Numbered from the stretch's first letter, positions 6,658-13,688 are shown. The stretch is 17,705 bases of DNA from Pseudomaricurvus sp965662505 (GCF_965662505.1 NZ_CBFIHX010000075.1:1-17705), one strand, 5' to 3'. Made by a program: numbers and translations. Notes: generated by a model from the sequence alone, not told the origin.

Positions 6658-6810
6658 AGAATTGCCCGCCACCCGCCGGGATACAAGTGTCTGGGTAAAG
6701 TTGGATTGCACCGTCCGGAGGAACAGGGTAGATTGCTGCGTTTCGTCGGGTTGCCGGTTTTAATGCCGACTCGGTGATGATGATAATCAACGTTCACTAG
6801 GAGCTCGTCT
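6658..6810 (+). other. GC-richer, possibly structured leader of thrH
   Basis: About 150 bases with several potential stems, for example GTCGG (6745-6749) with CCGAC (6766-6770). Base composition contrasts with the AT-rich DNA to the left. TAGGAG (6798-6803) is the thrH ribosome-binding site. No known riboswitch consensus was recognised. Confidence 0.25.
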
Positions 6811-7428
6811 GTGGAACTTGCATGCTTGGATCTGGAAGGGGTACTGATTCCTGAGATCTGGATTAAATTTGCGGAAAAAACCGGTATTGAGGCATTAAAG
6901 GCCACCACCCGGGACATTCCTGATTACGATGAATTGATGACCATGCGTCTGGCAGAGCTGGACAAGCATAAGCTGGGGTTGAATGAAATTCAGGAAGTGA
7001 TTTCAACCTTAAGCCCTTTGGATGGCGCTCAGGAGTTTGTGAACTGGCTGCGTGAACGCTTTCAGGTGATTATCCTGTCCGATACCTTTTACGAGTTTGC
7101 CGGCCCGCTGATGAAGCAATTGGGTTATCCGACATTGCTGTGTCACAAATTGACCGTCGATGAGTCAGGCCGTGTGACCGACTACAACATTCGTCAGGCG
7201 AACCCCAAGCGTCAGTCCATCGTTGCTCTGAAGTCGCTGTATTACAGGACGATTGCAGCGGGTGATTCATACAACGACACCACCATGCTGGCCGAGGCTG
7301 ACGCAGGTATTCTGTTTCATGCACCTGACAATGTGATTGCTGAGTTTCCTCAGTATCCAGCAGTTCACACGTACGAAGACCTGAAAAAAGAGTTCATTAA
7401 AGCGAGCATTCGCCCTCTGACTTTGTAA
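6811..7428 (+). CDS. thrH: ThrH, phosphoserine phosphatase / homoserine phosphotransferase
   Basis: 205 residues, the same length as Pseudomonas aeruginosa ThrH and near-identical in long stretches as remembered. The start is GTG 6811 with TAGGAG 7 bases upstream. HAD motifs are in order: LDLEGVL (D7/E9, the ThrH variant of DxD), ILSDTFYEF with S90, the NPKRQS region near 131-136, and GDSYND at 151-156. ThrH hydrolyses phosphoserine and can transfer the phosphate to homoserine, linking serine and threonine synthesis. Cytoplasmic. It stands alone on + between divergent cysH and convergent pabB; the cysH-thrH-pabB neighbourhood matches Pseudomonas. A strong bidirectional terminator follows. Confidence 0.95.
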   Translation: MELACLDLEGVLIPEIWIKFAEKTGIEALKATTRDIPDYDELMTMRLAELDKHKLGLNEIQEVISTLSPLDGAQEFVNWLRERFQVIILSDTFYEFAGPLMKQLGYPTLLCHKLTVDESGRVTDYNIRQANPKRQSIVALKSLYYRTIAAGDSYNDTTMLAEADAGILFHAPDNVIAEFPQYPAVHTYEDLKKEFIKASIRPLTL

Positions 7429-7487
7429 TTTCAGGTGTTGGATTGGGTGCGATCAGAACATAGATACCTTGATCCAGAGAACCGTAT

Positions 7488-7526
7488 AAAAACCCCGGGT
7501 AGCTTGAAAAAGCTCCCGGGGTTTTT
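7488..7526 (+). terminator. Bidirectional terminator between thrH and pabB
   Basis: AAAAACCCCGGG (7488-7499) pairs with CCCGGGGTTTTT (7515-7526). An inner AGCTT/AAGCT pairing with a GAAA loop extends the stem. T tracts occur on both strands, suiting the convergent genes. Confidence 0.92.
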
Positions 7527-7558
7527 AGTTTTTAAGATCGTCTCGTTTTTGAAGTCGT

Positions 7559-7609
7559 GTTGTCCGTTACTTCTAGTTGTCCGTTACGTCTAGCTGTCCG
7601 AGACGTCTG
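7559..7609. repeat. Three 17-bp tandem units spanning the pabB stop codon
   Basis: Units 7559-7575, 7576-7592 and 7593-7609. The first two differ at one base; the third (inside pabB) differs from the second at four. The pabB stop (7590-7592) lies at the edge of unit 2, and the reverse-strand TAG also occurs in unit 1. The array therefore looks like repeated copying of the gene's last codons outward into the intergenic space. Confidence 0.75.
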
Positions 7610-9035
7610 GCTTGGAAGAGGGGGTTTTCAGGGTCTCCATAATAAGACCGATCTTGGTCAGTGACTCCTGATACTCTTTTTTAGGGTCTGAATCAGAGAC
7701 AACTCCGCCACCGCCCCAGATAAACAGCTCATCCGCGTTGGCTGCAATCGTCCGTATGGCAATGTTGGTATCCATTCGTCCCGAGCGATCGATGTAGCCC
7801 ATGCTGCCGCAGTAGACAGAGCGGCGACTTCTCTCAAGCTGCTCAATGATTTCCATCGCTTTGATTTTCGGGGCGCCGGTGATTGAGCCGCCGGGAAAAC
7901 TGGCAGCCAGTATATCGATAGGAGAGATGCCGCTTTTCAGGACGCCCGTGACGCTGCTGACCAGATGGTGCACATTGGCGTAGCTCTCCAGATTAAAGAG
8001 TTTGGGAGTTTGCACACTGTGCGGCTGACAGACTTTGCTCAAATCGTTGCGCAGCAAATCGACAATCATCAGGTTTTCAGCTTGATCCTTGCTGCTGTGT
8101 TGCAGCTCGTGGGCAAGAGCTTTGTCCTGCTCGGTCGTTTTTCCTCTGGGTGCGGTGCCCTTGATCGGCTGAGTCAGAAGTTGACTGTCGGCACTCAGGA
8201 TAAACCGCTCAGGGGACAGGCTGAGTACTGCACCATCGTCTGTTTCGAAAAAACAGGAGAACGGAGAGGGGAGTGCTGCTCTCAATTTTAAATAGGCTTC
8301 CAGCAGATCACCGTCGTAATGTGCGTTAAACCTTTGAGAGAAGTTGACCTGGTAGCAATCGCCTGCGTTGATGTGACGGCGAATTTGAGCGATTTGTTGC
8401 TGATAATCCTCTTCTTCAAAGTTGCTCGTTAACGCATTGATTTTAAAAGGTCTGTCTGGAAGGTCATCGAGCTGCCCCTGAGGTCGAAGGATGCTCTGTC
8501 GCAGGCTCTCTAAAAACTCCTGTCCTAGCTCGTGTTCCCCCACCAGTGTGGTTTGTTGCAGCAGGTGGTCCTGTACGACCGCCCACTGATAATACCCCAT
8601 CTGCATCAATGGCAGGCCGCAGTCATCTTCCCGTAGATCAATAAGGGATTCGATCTGTCTTCCCAGGTCATAGCCCAGGTAGCCCATAAAGCCACTGTTA
8701 AACGGCAGCGCTTCGGATTGCTTGTCTTGAACTTCGGAACTGACTGCTGGTTGGGGAAGTAGGTTGAGTTCGCTGTTCAGGGCTTCCCATGCGTCTTTGT
8801 AATAGAGTGTTGCGGAGCCATCGGTAGCGATGCATTTGCATCCAGATGTCTGGTTCTCTGCAATCAGTTTTTTGGTGGGCGCTGCGCTTAAAATATCGTA
8901 GCGGCCGCGGTGTTGATTTGCTTCTCCGCTATCCAGCCAGATTGGCCAGCCCAAACCTCTGATGGCCTTAAAATACCCTGAGCTGGTTTGCTCATAAGGC
9001 AAGCTAAAGGTGAGGTAGTCTTGCGTGGCGGGCAT
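7590..9035 (-). CDS. pabB: PabB, aminodeoxychorismate synthase component I
   Basis: 481 residues from ATG 9035. The chorismate-binding domain is complete. PIKGTAPRG carries the lysine (K292) typical of PabB as opposed to anthranilate synthase, and GDCYQVNFSQRF, DLLRNDLSKVC and FPGGSITGAPKIKAMEII are also present. It converts chorismate, with ammonia from PabA, to 4-amino-4-deoxychorismate for folate. The frame stays open to an earlier ATG at 9164, which would add 43 residues (W- and H-containing, unlike family N-termini). The internal start matches the family's N-terminus (YLTFSLPYEQTSSGYF) better. Neither start has a strong Shine-Dalgarno. The 3' end lies in a 17-bp tandem array. pabA is not in the window. 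Confidence 0.92.
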   Translation of the reverse strand: MPATQDYLTFSLPYEQTSSGYFKAIRGLGWPIWLDSGEANQHRGRYDILSAAPTKKLIAENQTSGCKCIATDGSATLYYKDAWEALNSELNLLPQPAVSSEVQDKQSEALPFNSGFMGYLGYDLGRQIESLIDLREDDCGLPLMQMGYYQWAVVQDHLLQQTTLVGEHELGQEFLESLRQSILRPQGQLDDLPDRPFKINALTSNFEEEDYQQQIAQIRRHINAGDCYQVNFSQRFNAHYDGDLLEAYLKLRAALPSPFSCFFETDDGAVLSLSPERFILSADSQLLTQPIKGTAPRGKTTEQDKALAHELQHSSKDQAENLMIVDLLRNDLSKVCQPHSVQTPKLFNLESYANVHHLVSSVTGVLKSGISPIDILAASFPGGSITGAPKIKAMEIIEQLERSRRSVYCGSMGYIDRSGRMDTNIAIRTIAANADELFIWGGGGVVSDSDPKKEYQESLTKIGLIMETLKTPSSKPDVSDS

Positions 9036-9604
9036 TGAGTGAGTTCCGGTGTGGGGCGGGTATTCAAGTAAACGGCATGGCCAGTAGTGCGTCAGTGTAT
9101 CGCAGAGCAGGTCTGGAGTGTATCGCGCGGACACCCATTGCAACCAGTTGCCAGAGCGCGGCATTGTAGAGGGTGTATCAACTTTTTTCTATACGGTTAA
9201 CCTGGATCGATGTGTTGACTTGATTGTTCATGTAGGAATCGGACACGTCATAGAAAGTTGGAGAAGAAAATTTATCCGGGAAGCGATTGAGTGTTTTTGT
9301 TGTTGGTGTAAGCACTGCGGCGGAAGTCTTTTTGCTTTTTATGATTTTGTTGTGAAATCTGTTGGCTCAAATGATTTTCTCCGGCTAGGCTTAAATCTAT
9401 GCGGTTGTTTATTGGCTTCAGTGTAAAATGGGTAATGGTTATACGTGCTCAGCCAGCTCGCGGCACAAGGCGATTATTAAACTGAGTACACCAAGTCATT
9501 AGGCCGAACTCAACAGGTTAGTTTCTTGTTGTGCAAAAAACACACTGGCAACTGGTAAACGCATGGTCAGTTTGAATGATCATAAGCAATTGGTAAAAAG
9601 CAAA
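9036..9604. other. Intergenic region between divergent pabB and the alpha/beta hydrolase gene
   Basis: No convincing gene. The part next to pabB (9036-9164) could be a pabB N-terminal extension. The remainder is AT-rich with scattered promoter-like hexamers but no pair I would call. It should hold the promoters of both divergent genes. Confidence 0.5.
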
Positions 9605-9661
9605 ATGAATTTAGACCTTTCTACCGTTTCTCTTAAGGATGAGATTCTCCGTGAAAAGTAG
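9605..9661 (+). CDS. Possible 18-codon upstream ORF overlapping the hydrolase start
   Basis: Reads MNLDLSTVSLKDEILREK and stops at TAG 9659-9661, inside the start of the hydrolase gene in another frame. Such an overlap could couple translation. It lacks a strong ribosome-binding site (AAAAAGC only) and may be chance. Confidence 0.2.
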   Translation: MNLDLSTVSLKDEILREK

Positions 9662-10628
9662 CAGTCGTTATTTCCCCGCACGTTTGATGAGCGCCGAAGT
9701 CCAGCAAGGTCTTGCGGAAGATGTGTACCTTATTAAACCCAACAACAGCCCGGATAAATCCGTTGAGTTGAGCCTGACGCACCTGTCAAAGCTTGATGAT
9801 GGGGTGGCCGAAAAAACACAGGGGCCCGCTTTGGTTTTGGTTCACGGTAGCTACCAGAATCGTCGCCTGTGGTGGGCGGAGTCTGGCGACTGTTTGGCCA
9901 AGGCACTTGTGAATAATGGAATCGATGTTTGGTTGCTGGAATTTCGGGGGCATGGCCTGTCACCCATTAATCAGTGTTATGACCAAAATACGCTTGAGGA
10001 TTACACCCGTTATGATTTACCTGCTGTGGAGCGATTCGTTGCTGAGCAATCTGGTCAAACAGTAAACTGGCTGGGTTATGGCACCGGGGCTGGAGCCCTG
10101 TTGGCCTCTGTGGCGTTGAAATCGTTCTACGGTGGGGCGGACGGGGTTTTCATTGGCGCTGGCGTACCCTTCTTTCGCGCCAAGTGGTCACGTATTCCTG
10201 GGGTCTCCTCCTTATTGGCTGCGGGTAAGGCCAAAATGGATTTGCTGAACGGCCCTGAACCAGAACCCGTTTCGTTTCTTCAGGGGTTGGTCAAAGAAAG
10301 TCAGTGGTTTGCGCGCCGCGGTAAAAGCCTCGGTCTGGACCTTTGGACGGAGCTGTCAGGGCTGGATCGCAGAATTCACTGGTTGGCCTCGGAAGAGGGT
10401 TTGCAGCAGCTGGATGATGGGTTCAAGGCGCTACAGTCACAGGAAATATTGGCTCCGATGCTGGACTCTGTCAGCATGGATGATGAGCTCTCTCAGTCTC
10501 AGGTGTTGCCTACCTTGACGGATTCGGCAAAAGTCGCCAGTCTGGCAGCAGATATCACTGGGTTACTGGAGACAGGAGGGGAGTCGAATCGTGTTCTATC
10601 CACTGGAGAAGCTTCATCTGCTGCATGA
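9639..10628 (+). CDS. Alpha/beta-hydrolase-fold protein lacking the nucleophile serine
   Basis: 329 residues from ATG 9639. GTG 9651, four codons later, is better placed relative to AAGGA (9635-9639) and may be the true start. The fold is clear: LVLVHGSYQNRRLWW (66-80) is the oxyanion-loop region and LLEFRGHGLS (99-108) is typical. The nucleophile elbow, normally GxSxG, reads GYGTG (146-150) with glycine at the nucleophile position. No C-terminal GH or GxD motif of a catalytic Asp/His is evident, so it may be a non-catalytic family member. The 3' end overlaps the Rieske gene by 38 bases. A similar esterase-like gene sits next to rraA in Pseudomonas, from memory. Substrate or partner unknown; no signal peptide seen. 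Confidence 0.8.
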   Translation: MRFSVKSSSRYFPARLMSAEVQQGLAEDVYLIKPNNSPDKSVELSLTHLSKLDDGVAEKTQGPALVLVHGSYQNRRLWWAESGDCLAKALVNNGIDVWLLEFRGHGLSPINQCYDQNTLEDYTRYDLPAVERFVAEQSGQTVNWLGYGTGAGALLASVALKSFYGGADGVFIGAGVPFFRAKWSRIPGVSSLLAAGKAKMDLLNGPEPEPVSFLQGLVKESQWFARRGKSLGLDLWTELSGLDRRIHWLASEEGLQQLDDGFKALQSQEILAPMLDSVSMDDELSQSQVLPTLTDSAKVASLAADITGLLETGGESNRVLSTGEASSAA

Positions 10629-10887
10629 TGGCTATCGACGGGCTTTCAAAATTGGCCGTATGGAGCTGTTGCTGATTCAGGATGAAGGTCGTACGTACCT
10701 CATAGAAAATCGCTGTCCTCATATGGAAGCCCCTCTGACCTACGGCGCGGTGCGTCAAGGTATTATCCGTTGCCCCATGCACGGTCTCGAGTTCAGCTTG
10801 CTGAACGGCCGATCCTCTGCCTGTGCTACCCCGCTCAAAACCCTGATGCCTGCCTACGAAGGCAATGTCATCGGTGTTGTGTTATAA
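10591..10887 (+). CDS. Small Rieske-type [2Fe-2S] protein
   Basis: 98 residues. The GTG start at 10591 is supported by AGGAGGGG (10574-10581) nine bases upstream. It lies inside the end of the hydrolase gene (38-base overlap, different frame), implying one transcript and coupled translation. The Rieske ligand set is complete: C42-P-H44 and C61-P-M-H64 (NRCPHMEAPL and IRCPMHG), with the usual 16-residue spacing. It has no membrane segment or oxygenase domain, so it resembles the free ferredoxin-like or NirD-like small Rieske proteins. These carry electrons or act as small subunits; the partner is not identified. The overlap with a catalytically degenerate hydrolase suggests the two work together. 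Confidence 0.88.
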   Translation: MFYPLEKLHLLHDGYRRAFKIGRMELLLIQDEGRTYLIENRCPHMEAPLTYGAVRQGIIRCPMHGLEFSLLNGRSSACATPLKTLMPAYEGNVIGVVL

Positions 10888-10920
10888 CCCCTTCAAATTT
10901 CAACTGCTTTAGGAATTACT

Positions 10921-11406
10921 ATGGAATACATCACTCCTGACCTGTGTGACGCGTACCCGGAACTGGTACGGGTTCTGGATCCAATGTTCAATAACTACGG
11001 TGGTCGTCGCTCATTCGGAGGTGAAGTTGTCACCATCAAATGTTTTGAAGATAACTCACTGGTACGCGAGCAGGTGGCAGAGCCAGGCAAGGGAAAGGTA
11101 CTGGTGGTAGATGCAGGTGGCTCACTGCGCCGTGCTTGTTTAGGTGATATGTTAGCAGAAAAGGCTGTCGCTAATGGTTGGGAAGGTATTTTGATGTACG
11201 GCTGCATCCGTGATGTTGATGCGATCGGCGCTCTGGATCTGGGTGTTCAGGCTCTCAATACACACCCTTTGAAGACGGATAAAAAAGGGATTGGTGAGCT
11301 GAATGTTGGGGTCACCTTTGGTGGCGTAACCTTCACTCCGGGTGAGTTTGTCTATGCAGACAACAATGGCGTGGTTGTTTCTTCTGAGCCGCTGTCCATG
11401 CCCTAA
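10921..11406 (+). CDS. rraA: RraA, regulator of RNase E activity A
   Basis: 161 residues, the usual RraA length. Family features include LDPMFNNYGGRRSFGGEVVT near the N-terminus, VVDAGGSLRRACLGDMLA (62-79) and GWEGILMYGCIRDVD (86-100). RraA forms a ring-shaped trimer that binds the C-terminal scaffold of RNase E and dampens mRNA decay in E. coli. AGGAATTACT precedes the ATG. It follows the Rieske gene by 33 bases and probably belongs to the same transcript. Its expected target, rne, is encoded in this same window (15019-17705). Some relatives are aldolases, but the sequence is closest to the RraA regulators. Confidence 0.93.
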   Translation: MEYITPDLCDAYPELVRVLDPMFNNYGGRRSFGGEVVTIKCFEDNSLVREQVAEPGKGKVLVVDAGGSLRRACLGDMLAEKAVANGWEGILMYGCIRDVDAIGALDLGVQALNTHPLKTDKKGIGELNVGVTFGGVTFTPGEFVYADNNGVVVSSEPLSMP

Positions 11407-11444
11407 GAGTTTGTCAGATTAAAACCTATCATTGAATGTCTTGT

Positions 11445-11481
11445 AAAAAGCGCGCCAAACATCGGTAAGGCGCGTTTTTTT
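11445..11481 (+). terminator. Terminator after rraA, shared with the convergent protease gene
   Basis: CGCGCC (11451-11456) pairs with GGCGCG (11469-11474) across a 12-base loop, with A5 before and T7 after. It sits between the two convergent stop codons. Confidence 0.82.
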
Positions 11482-11493
11482 GTGGATGGTTAA

Positions 11494-12162
11494 TCAGTGT
11501 TTATCGGATTTCTCTTCGGCATTACCCGATGATTCGTTTTCACCGGTGCCTTCCACGTCATCAACAGATTGTTCATTATCGGTCTGCTCATTCGGTGATT
11601 CTGCGCTGCTGGGTTTCGGTGAGCTGTCCTGATCTTTTGTCACGCTAGCGCAGGTTTGATCAGACATAAATGTTTCTCCGGGATGGATAACGGCAATGTG
11701 TTTTAAGGCGCGTCTGCCCATAAGAAGCGGGTAAGTAAAGTTTTCCCGGTCTACAAGGCTAACTTCTATCTCCCGCTCCATGCCGGCAATACAGATTTCA
11801 ATGTTGACCGTTGGGCGGACCTCATTTTCCCCTTCGTGCTGCACAATACCGATGGTGCGCTCTCGTTCGCGAACCAGTACGGTCTCTTTACCTGTTGCAG
11901 GGTTTTCTACCGCAAAGCGTACCCAGCGTTTTCCATACTGTCTGAACGCCTTAATGACGCGAGCATCCAGGGAGGAGGTTTTGGCACCTGAATCAAGTTT
12001 TGCTTTCAGGGGAAAGTCTGGTTCGATGAGATAAGCCTTCTCTACCCAGCCGAGAGTTCTTAGGGGCTCTTTGTGATCCTTCTCGCCGCTTTCAGCAGCA
12101 ATGGCGGCCGCACTGGCACTCATGGCTAAAGTAATCAGCAAGTTTCGAGCTGTTGCTTTCAT
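11494..12162 (-). CDS. Exported retropepsin-like protease domain protein (PF05618 family)
   Basis: 222 residues. An N-terminal Sec signal peptide is evident (MKATARNLLITLAMSASAAAIAA, cleavage near 23), so the protein is probably periplasmic. The core, about 35-165, is the family once called putative ATP-dependent zinc protease and now viewed as retropepsin-like. KLDSGAKTSSLDA carries the active-site-like D57-S-G, and YPLLMGRRAL (144-153) is conserved. The tail (about 170-222) is acidic, Ser/Glu/Asp rich and likely disordered. Cytoplasmic relatives (RimB) are encoded beside the glutamate ligase rimK; no rimK is present here. AGAGGGA lies 6 bases ahead of the ATG. Substrate unknown. Confidence 0.8.
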   Translation of the reverse strand: MKATARNLLITLAMSASAAAIAAESGEKDHKEPLRTLGWVEKAYLIEPDFPLKAKLDSGAKTSSLDARVIKAFRQYGKRWVRFAVENPATGKETVLVRERERTIGIVQHEGENEVRPTVNIEICIAGMEREIEVSLVDRENFTYPLLMGRRALKHIAVIHPGETFMSDQTCASVTKDQDSSPKPSSAESPNEQTDNEQSVDDVEGTGENESSGNAEEKSDKH

Positions 12163-12335
12163 ATAGTTTCCCTCTACTTCGTTTCACGGGTAAGCGTGGA
12201 TTCACCTTAAGGAATTACCTATTGAAGAACAAAGTGTTCCTATTTAAAGGGTGAGTCGGTACCGAAAGTGTAAATTGAACCGAGAGAAAGAGTTGAGCAG
12301 TTAACATTCCCTGTGGAGGGGATGGAACTACTGCG

Positions 12336-12395
12336 GTGGTTGGTGTCTAGATGTAGCGGTTGGTGTCTAGATGTAGCGGTTGGTATCTGGATAAT
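12336..12395. repeat. Three 20-bp tandem units downstream of tusB
   Basis: Units 12336-12355, 12356-12375 and 12376-12395, each GYGGTTGGTRTCTRGAT plus a short tail. Units 1 and 2 differ at one base; unit 3 has diverged at its end. The array lies 24 bases beyond the tusB stop on the 3' side. Confidence 0.8.
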
Positions 12396-12419
12396 GCAAC
12401 TGCAAGCTAAACCGATGGC

Positions 12420-12701
12420 TTACCAGCTGATGATGGGGGAATGCTTTGCGCAAAGGTCTACAAAGCCAGGGTAGTCAATAGTTTGAAAGCTGCTGCCATG
12501 TGGAGGCTCAATGCCTTTCTGTTCAAGGTGTTCAATCAGTATATAGACCGTGGGCAGATTAATATGTACTTTTGACTCATCCAAAATGGCTTCTACGGCG
12601 TCTTCTATCAAAATCAGCGGATCGCTATCCAGTTTCGCCTCCAGGCATTTGCTCAAGCTGTCACCTTGCTGAGGGCTTTGGTTGACGATGTGTAAAGTCA
12701 C
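12420..12701 (-). CDS. tusB: TusB (DsrH-like), tRNA 2-thiouridine sulfur relay
   Basis: 93 residues. The start is GTG 12701, with AGAGGA 9 bases upstream. MTLHIVNQSP, then a residue cluster LILIEDAVEAIL (29-40), then VYILIEHLEQKGI are typical of TusB/DsrH. It ends in a tryptophan (IISW). TusB joins TusC and TusD in a hexamer that passes sulfur from TusA to TusE and so to MnmA for 2-thiolation of wobble uridine in Lys, Glu and Gln tRNAs. It is the last gene of tusD-tusC-tusB, 13 bases after tusC. tusE, which often follows in Pseudomonas, is absent; a repeat array and an unrelated gene come next. Confidence 0.88.
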   Translation of the reverse strand: MTLHIVNQSPQQGDSLSKCLEAKLDSDPLILIEDAVEAILDESKVHINLPTVYILIEHLEQKGIEPPHGSSFQTIDYPGFVDLCAKHSPIISW

Positions 12702-12714
12702 GGGAAAGTTTCCT

Positions 12715-13086
12715 CTAAAAGTGAAGCACAGTGGCTTGCTGAGAGAGTAGAGTGCCGACGTCTTGTTGGTCCAGGGGGGTAACCGCTATTGTCAGCTTTT
12801 CTGCGTCGAGGTCTGATTGAGTTAAAGCATCTTGCGCAACATACACATTTTCTATGCCATAAAGTGCCAGATCCTGAAGCGCATCAGTTGGTTTCTCGTT
12901 GTTGGCCGCTTGTTGATTCGCCGTGTGAGCAGCTGAATGCGCAGAACTGGTGGGCTCAAGATGTCTGATTGCGCTCCCAGTGAATAAGAGGCTGACTTCG
13001 AGCCCAAATACAGCGCTGGTTAGGGCTGCATCCAGACTTTCTTTTATGATCGAGTGTTCGGAATCAATCAGTAGCAAAAGTTTCAT
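12715..13086 (-). CDS. tusC: TusC (DsrF-like), tRNA 2-thiouridine sulfur relay
   Basis: 123 residues. The family pattern is retained in FGLEVSLLFTG, LALYGIENVYV, VTPLDQQDV and the C-terminal QATVLHF (E. coli TusC ends in VILRF). Between these, about residues 44-68 form a low-complexity Ser/Ala/His/Asn/Gln stretch (SSAHSAAHTANQQAANN) that E. coli TusC lacks and that probably forms a surface loop. It is the structural partner of TusB and TusD in the sulfur-relay hexamer. It starts 21 bases after tusD. The ribosome-binding site is poor, so translation may depend on coupling from tusD. Confidence 0.85.
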   Translation of the reverse strand: MKLLLLIDSEHSIIKESLDAALTSAVFGLEVSLLFTGSAIRHLEPTSSAHSAAHTANQQAANNEKPTDALQDLALYGIENVYVAQDALTQSDLDAEKLTIAVTPLDQQDVGTLLSQQATVLHF

Positions 13087-13107
13087 GGTCGACGGTGGCC
13101 CACTGGA

Positions 13108-13545
13108 TTAGCGAAAAGTGATGGTTCGATCACTGCTTGCGATTGCGTCTACCAGCTGTCCAAGTCCGGATAGTTGAAAACCTTCCCTAATACCAATTAT
13201 GTCCGTTTGGGTGAGCCTGGATCCATCTTTTGAAGCTGACTCTACTTTAACCTCACTGGCGATCTTTCGTTCCAGAGCTGCCGTCACGCAGACAACTAGA
13301 TCTAGCCCATGTTCTTGAGCCAGTGCACTCCATCGTTGACTGACGCTTTTTTGACTGACGCTTTCGCAGTCATCGGTCTTTAGCAGGGTGGATGAATCAT
13401 TAGCGGCGTGGTAGACGCCATCGCCGTAAAAAAACACCCTGTACAGTTCGTGCCCCTGATGTATCAACGTCTGTGCAAAGTCTATAGCGGTGTGAAACGG
13501 ACTCTGTTCCGCAGGGGAGTTGTATACAATTAACGAAAACTTCAT
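13108..13545 (-). CDS. tusD: TusD (DsrE-like), sulfur-carrying subunit of the Tus relay
   Basis: 145 residues, longer than E. coli TusD (128). The N-terminus MKFSLIVYNSP, the FFYGDGVYHA segment (38-47) and the sulfur-carrying cysteine C86 in LVVCVTAALERK are present, so it should be active. The extra length comes from an in-frame 15-bp duplication giving SVSQKSVSQ (62-70) and from a charged insert after the active site (about 98-112). GIREGFQLSGLGQLVDAI is the conserved C-terminal part. It heads the tusDCB operon. No strong Shine-Dalgarno is visible before ATG 13545. BI-1 and tRNA-Ser lie upstream, as in Pseudomonas from memory. Confidence 0.9.
   Translation of the reverse strand: MKFSLIVYNSPAEQSPFHTAIDFAQTLIHQGHELYRVFFYGDGVYHAANDSSTLLKTDDCESVSQKSVSQRWSALAQEHGLDLVVCVTAALERKIASEVKVESASKDGSRLTQTDIIGIREGFQLSGLGQLVDAIASSDRTITFR
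13336..13365. repeat. In-frame 15-bp tandem duplication inside tusD
   Basis: 13336-13350 and 13351-13365 agree at 14 of 15 bases (TTGACTGACGCTTTT / ...TTTC). It encodes the duplicated SVSQ in the protein. It lies away from C86 and is probably tolerated in a loop. Confidence 0.75.
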
Positions 13546-13688
13546 GGGATCTGGAGAACTCGACCTTGTTTAGGGATGCGTGTTGGGTAATGGCAGTTGA
13601 TAGGTGGATATTATCAGCAATATGCAAGAAGAGGGCGATAGGGTTGCTAGCTTGTTGGTCGTTGATGCCGACTTTTACATACTTTTGA

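Noticed and set aside
6658..6810. Known metabolite riboswitch in the thrH leader
   Set aside because: No consensus core of TPP, FMN, cobalamin, SAM, lysine or glycine riboswitches could be found by eye; kept only as a generic structured leader.
9118..9426. 102-codon + frame beginning within antisense of pabB's upstream part
   Set aside because: Cys/Phe/Trp-rich translation without domain sense, no ribosome-binding site, and overlaps the divergent promoter region.
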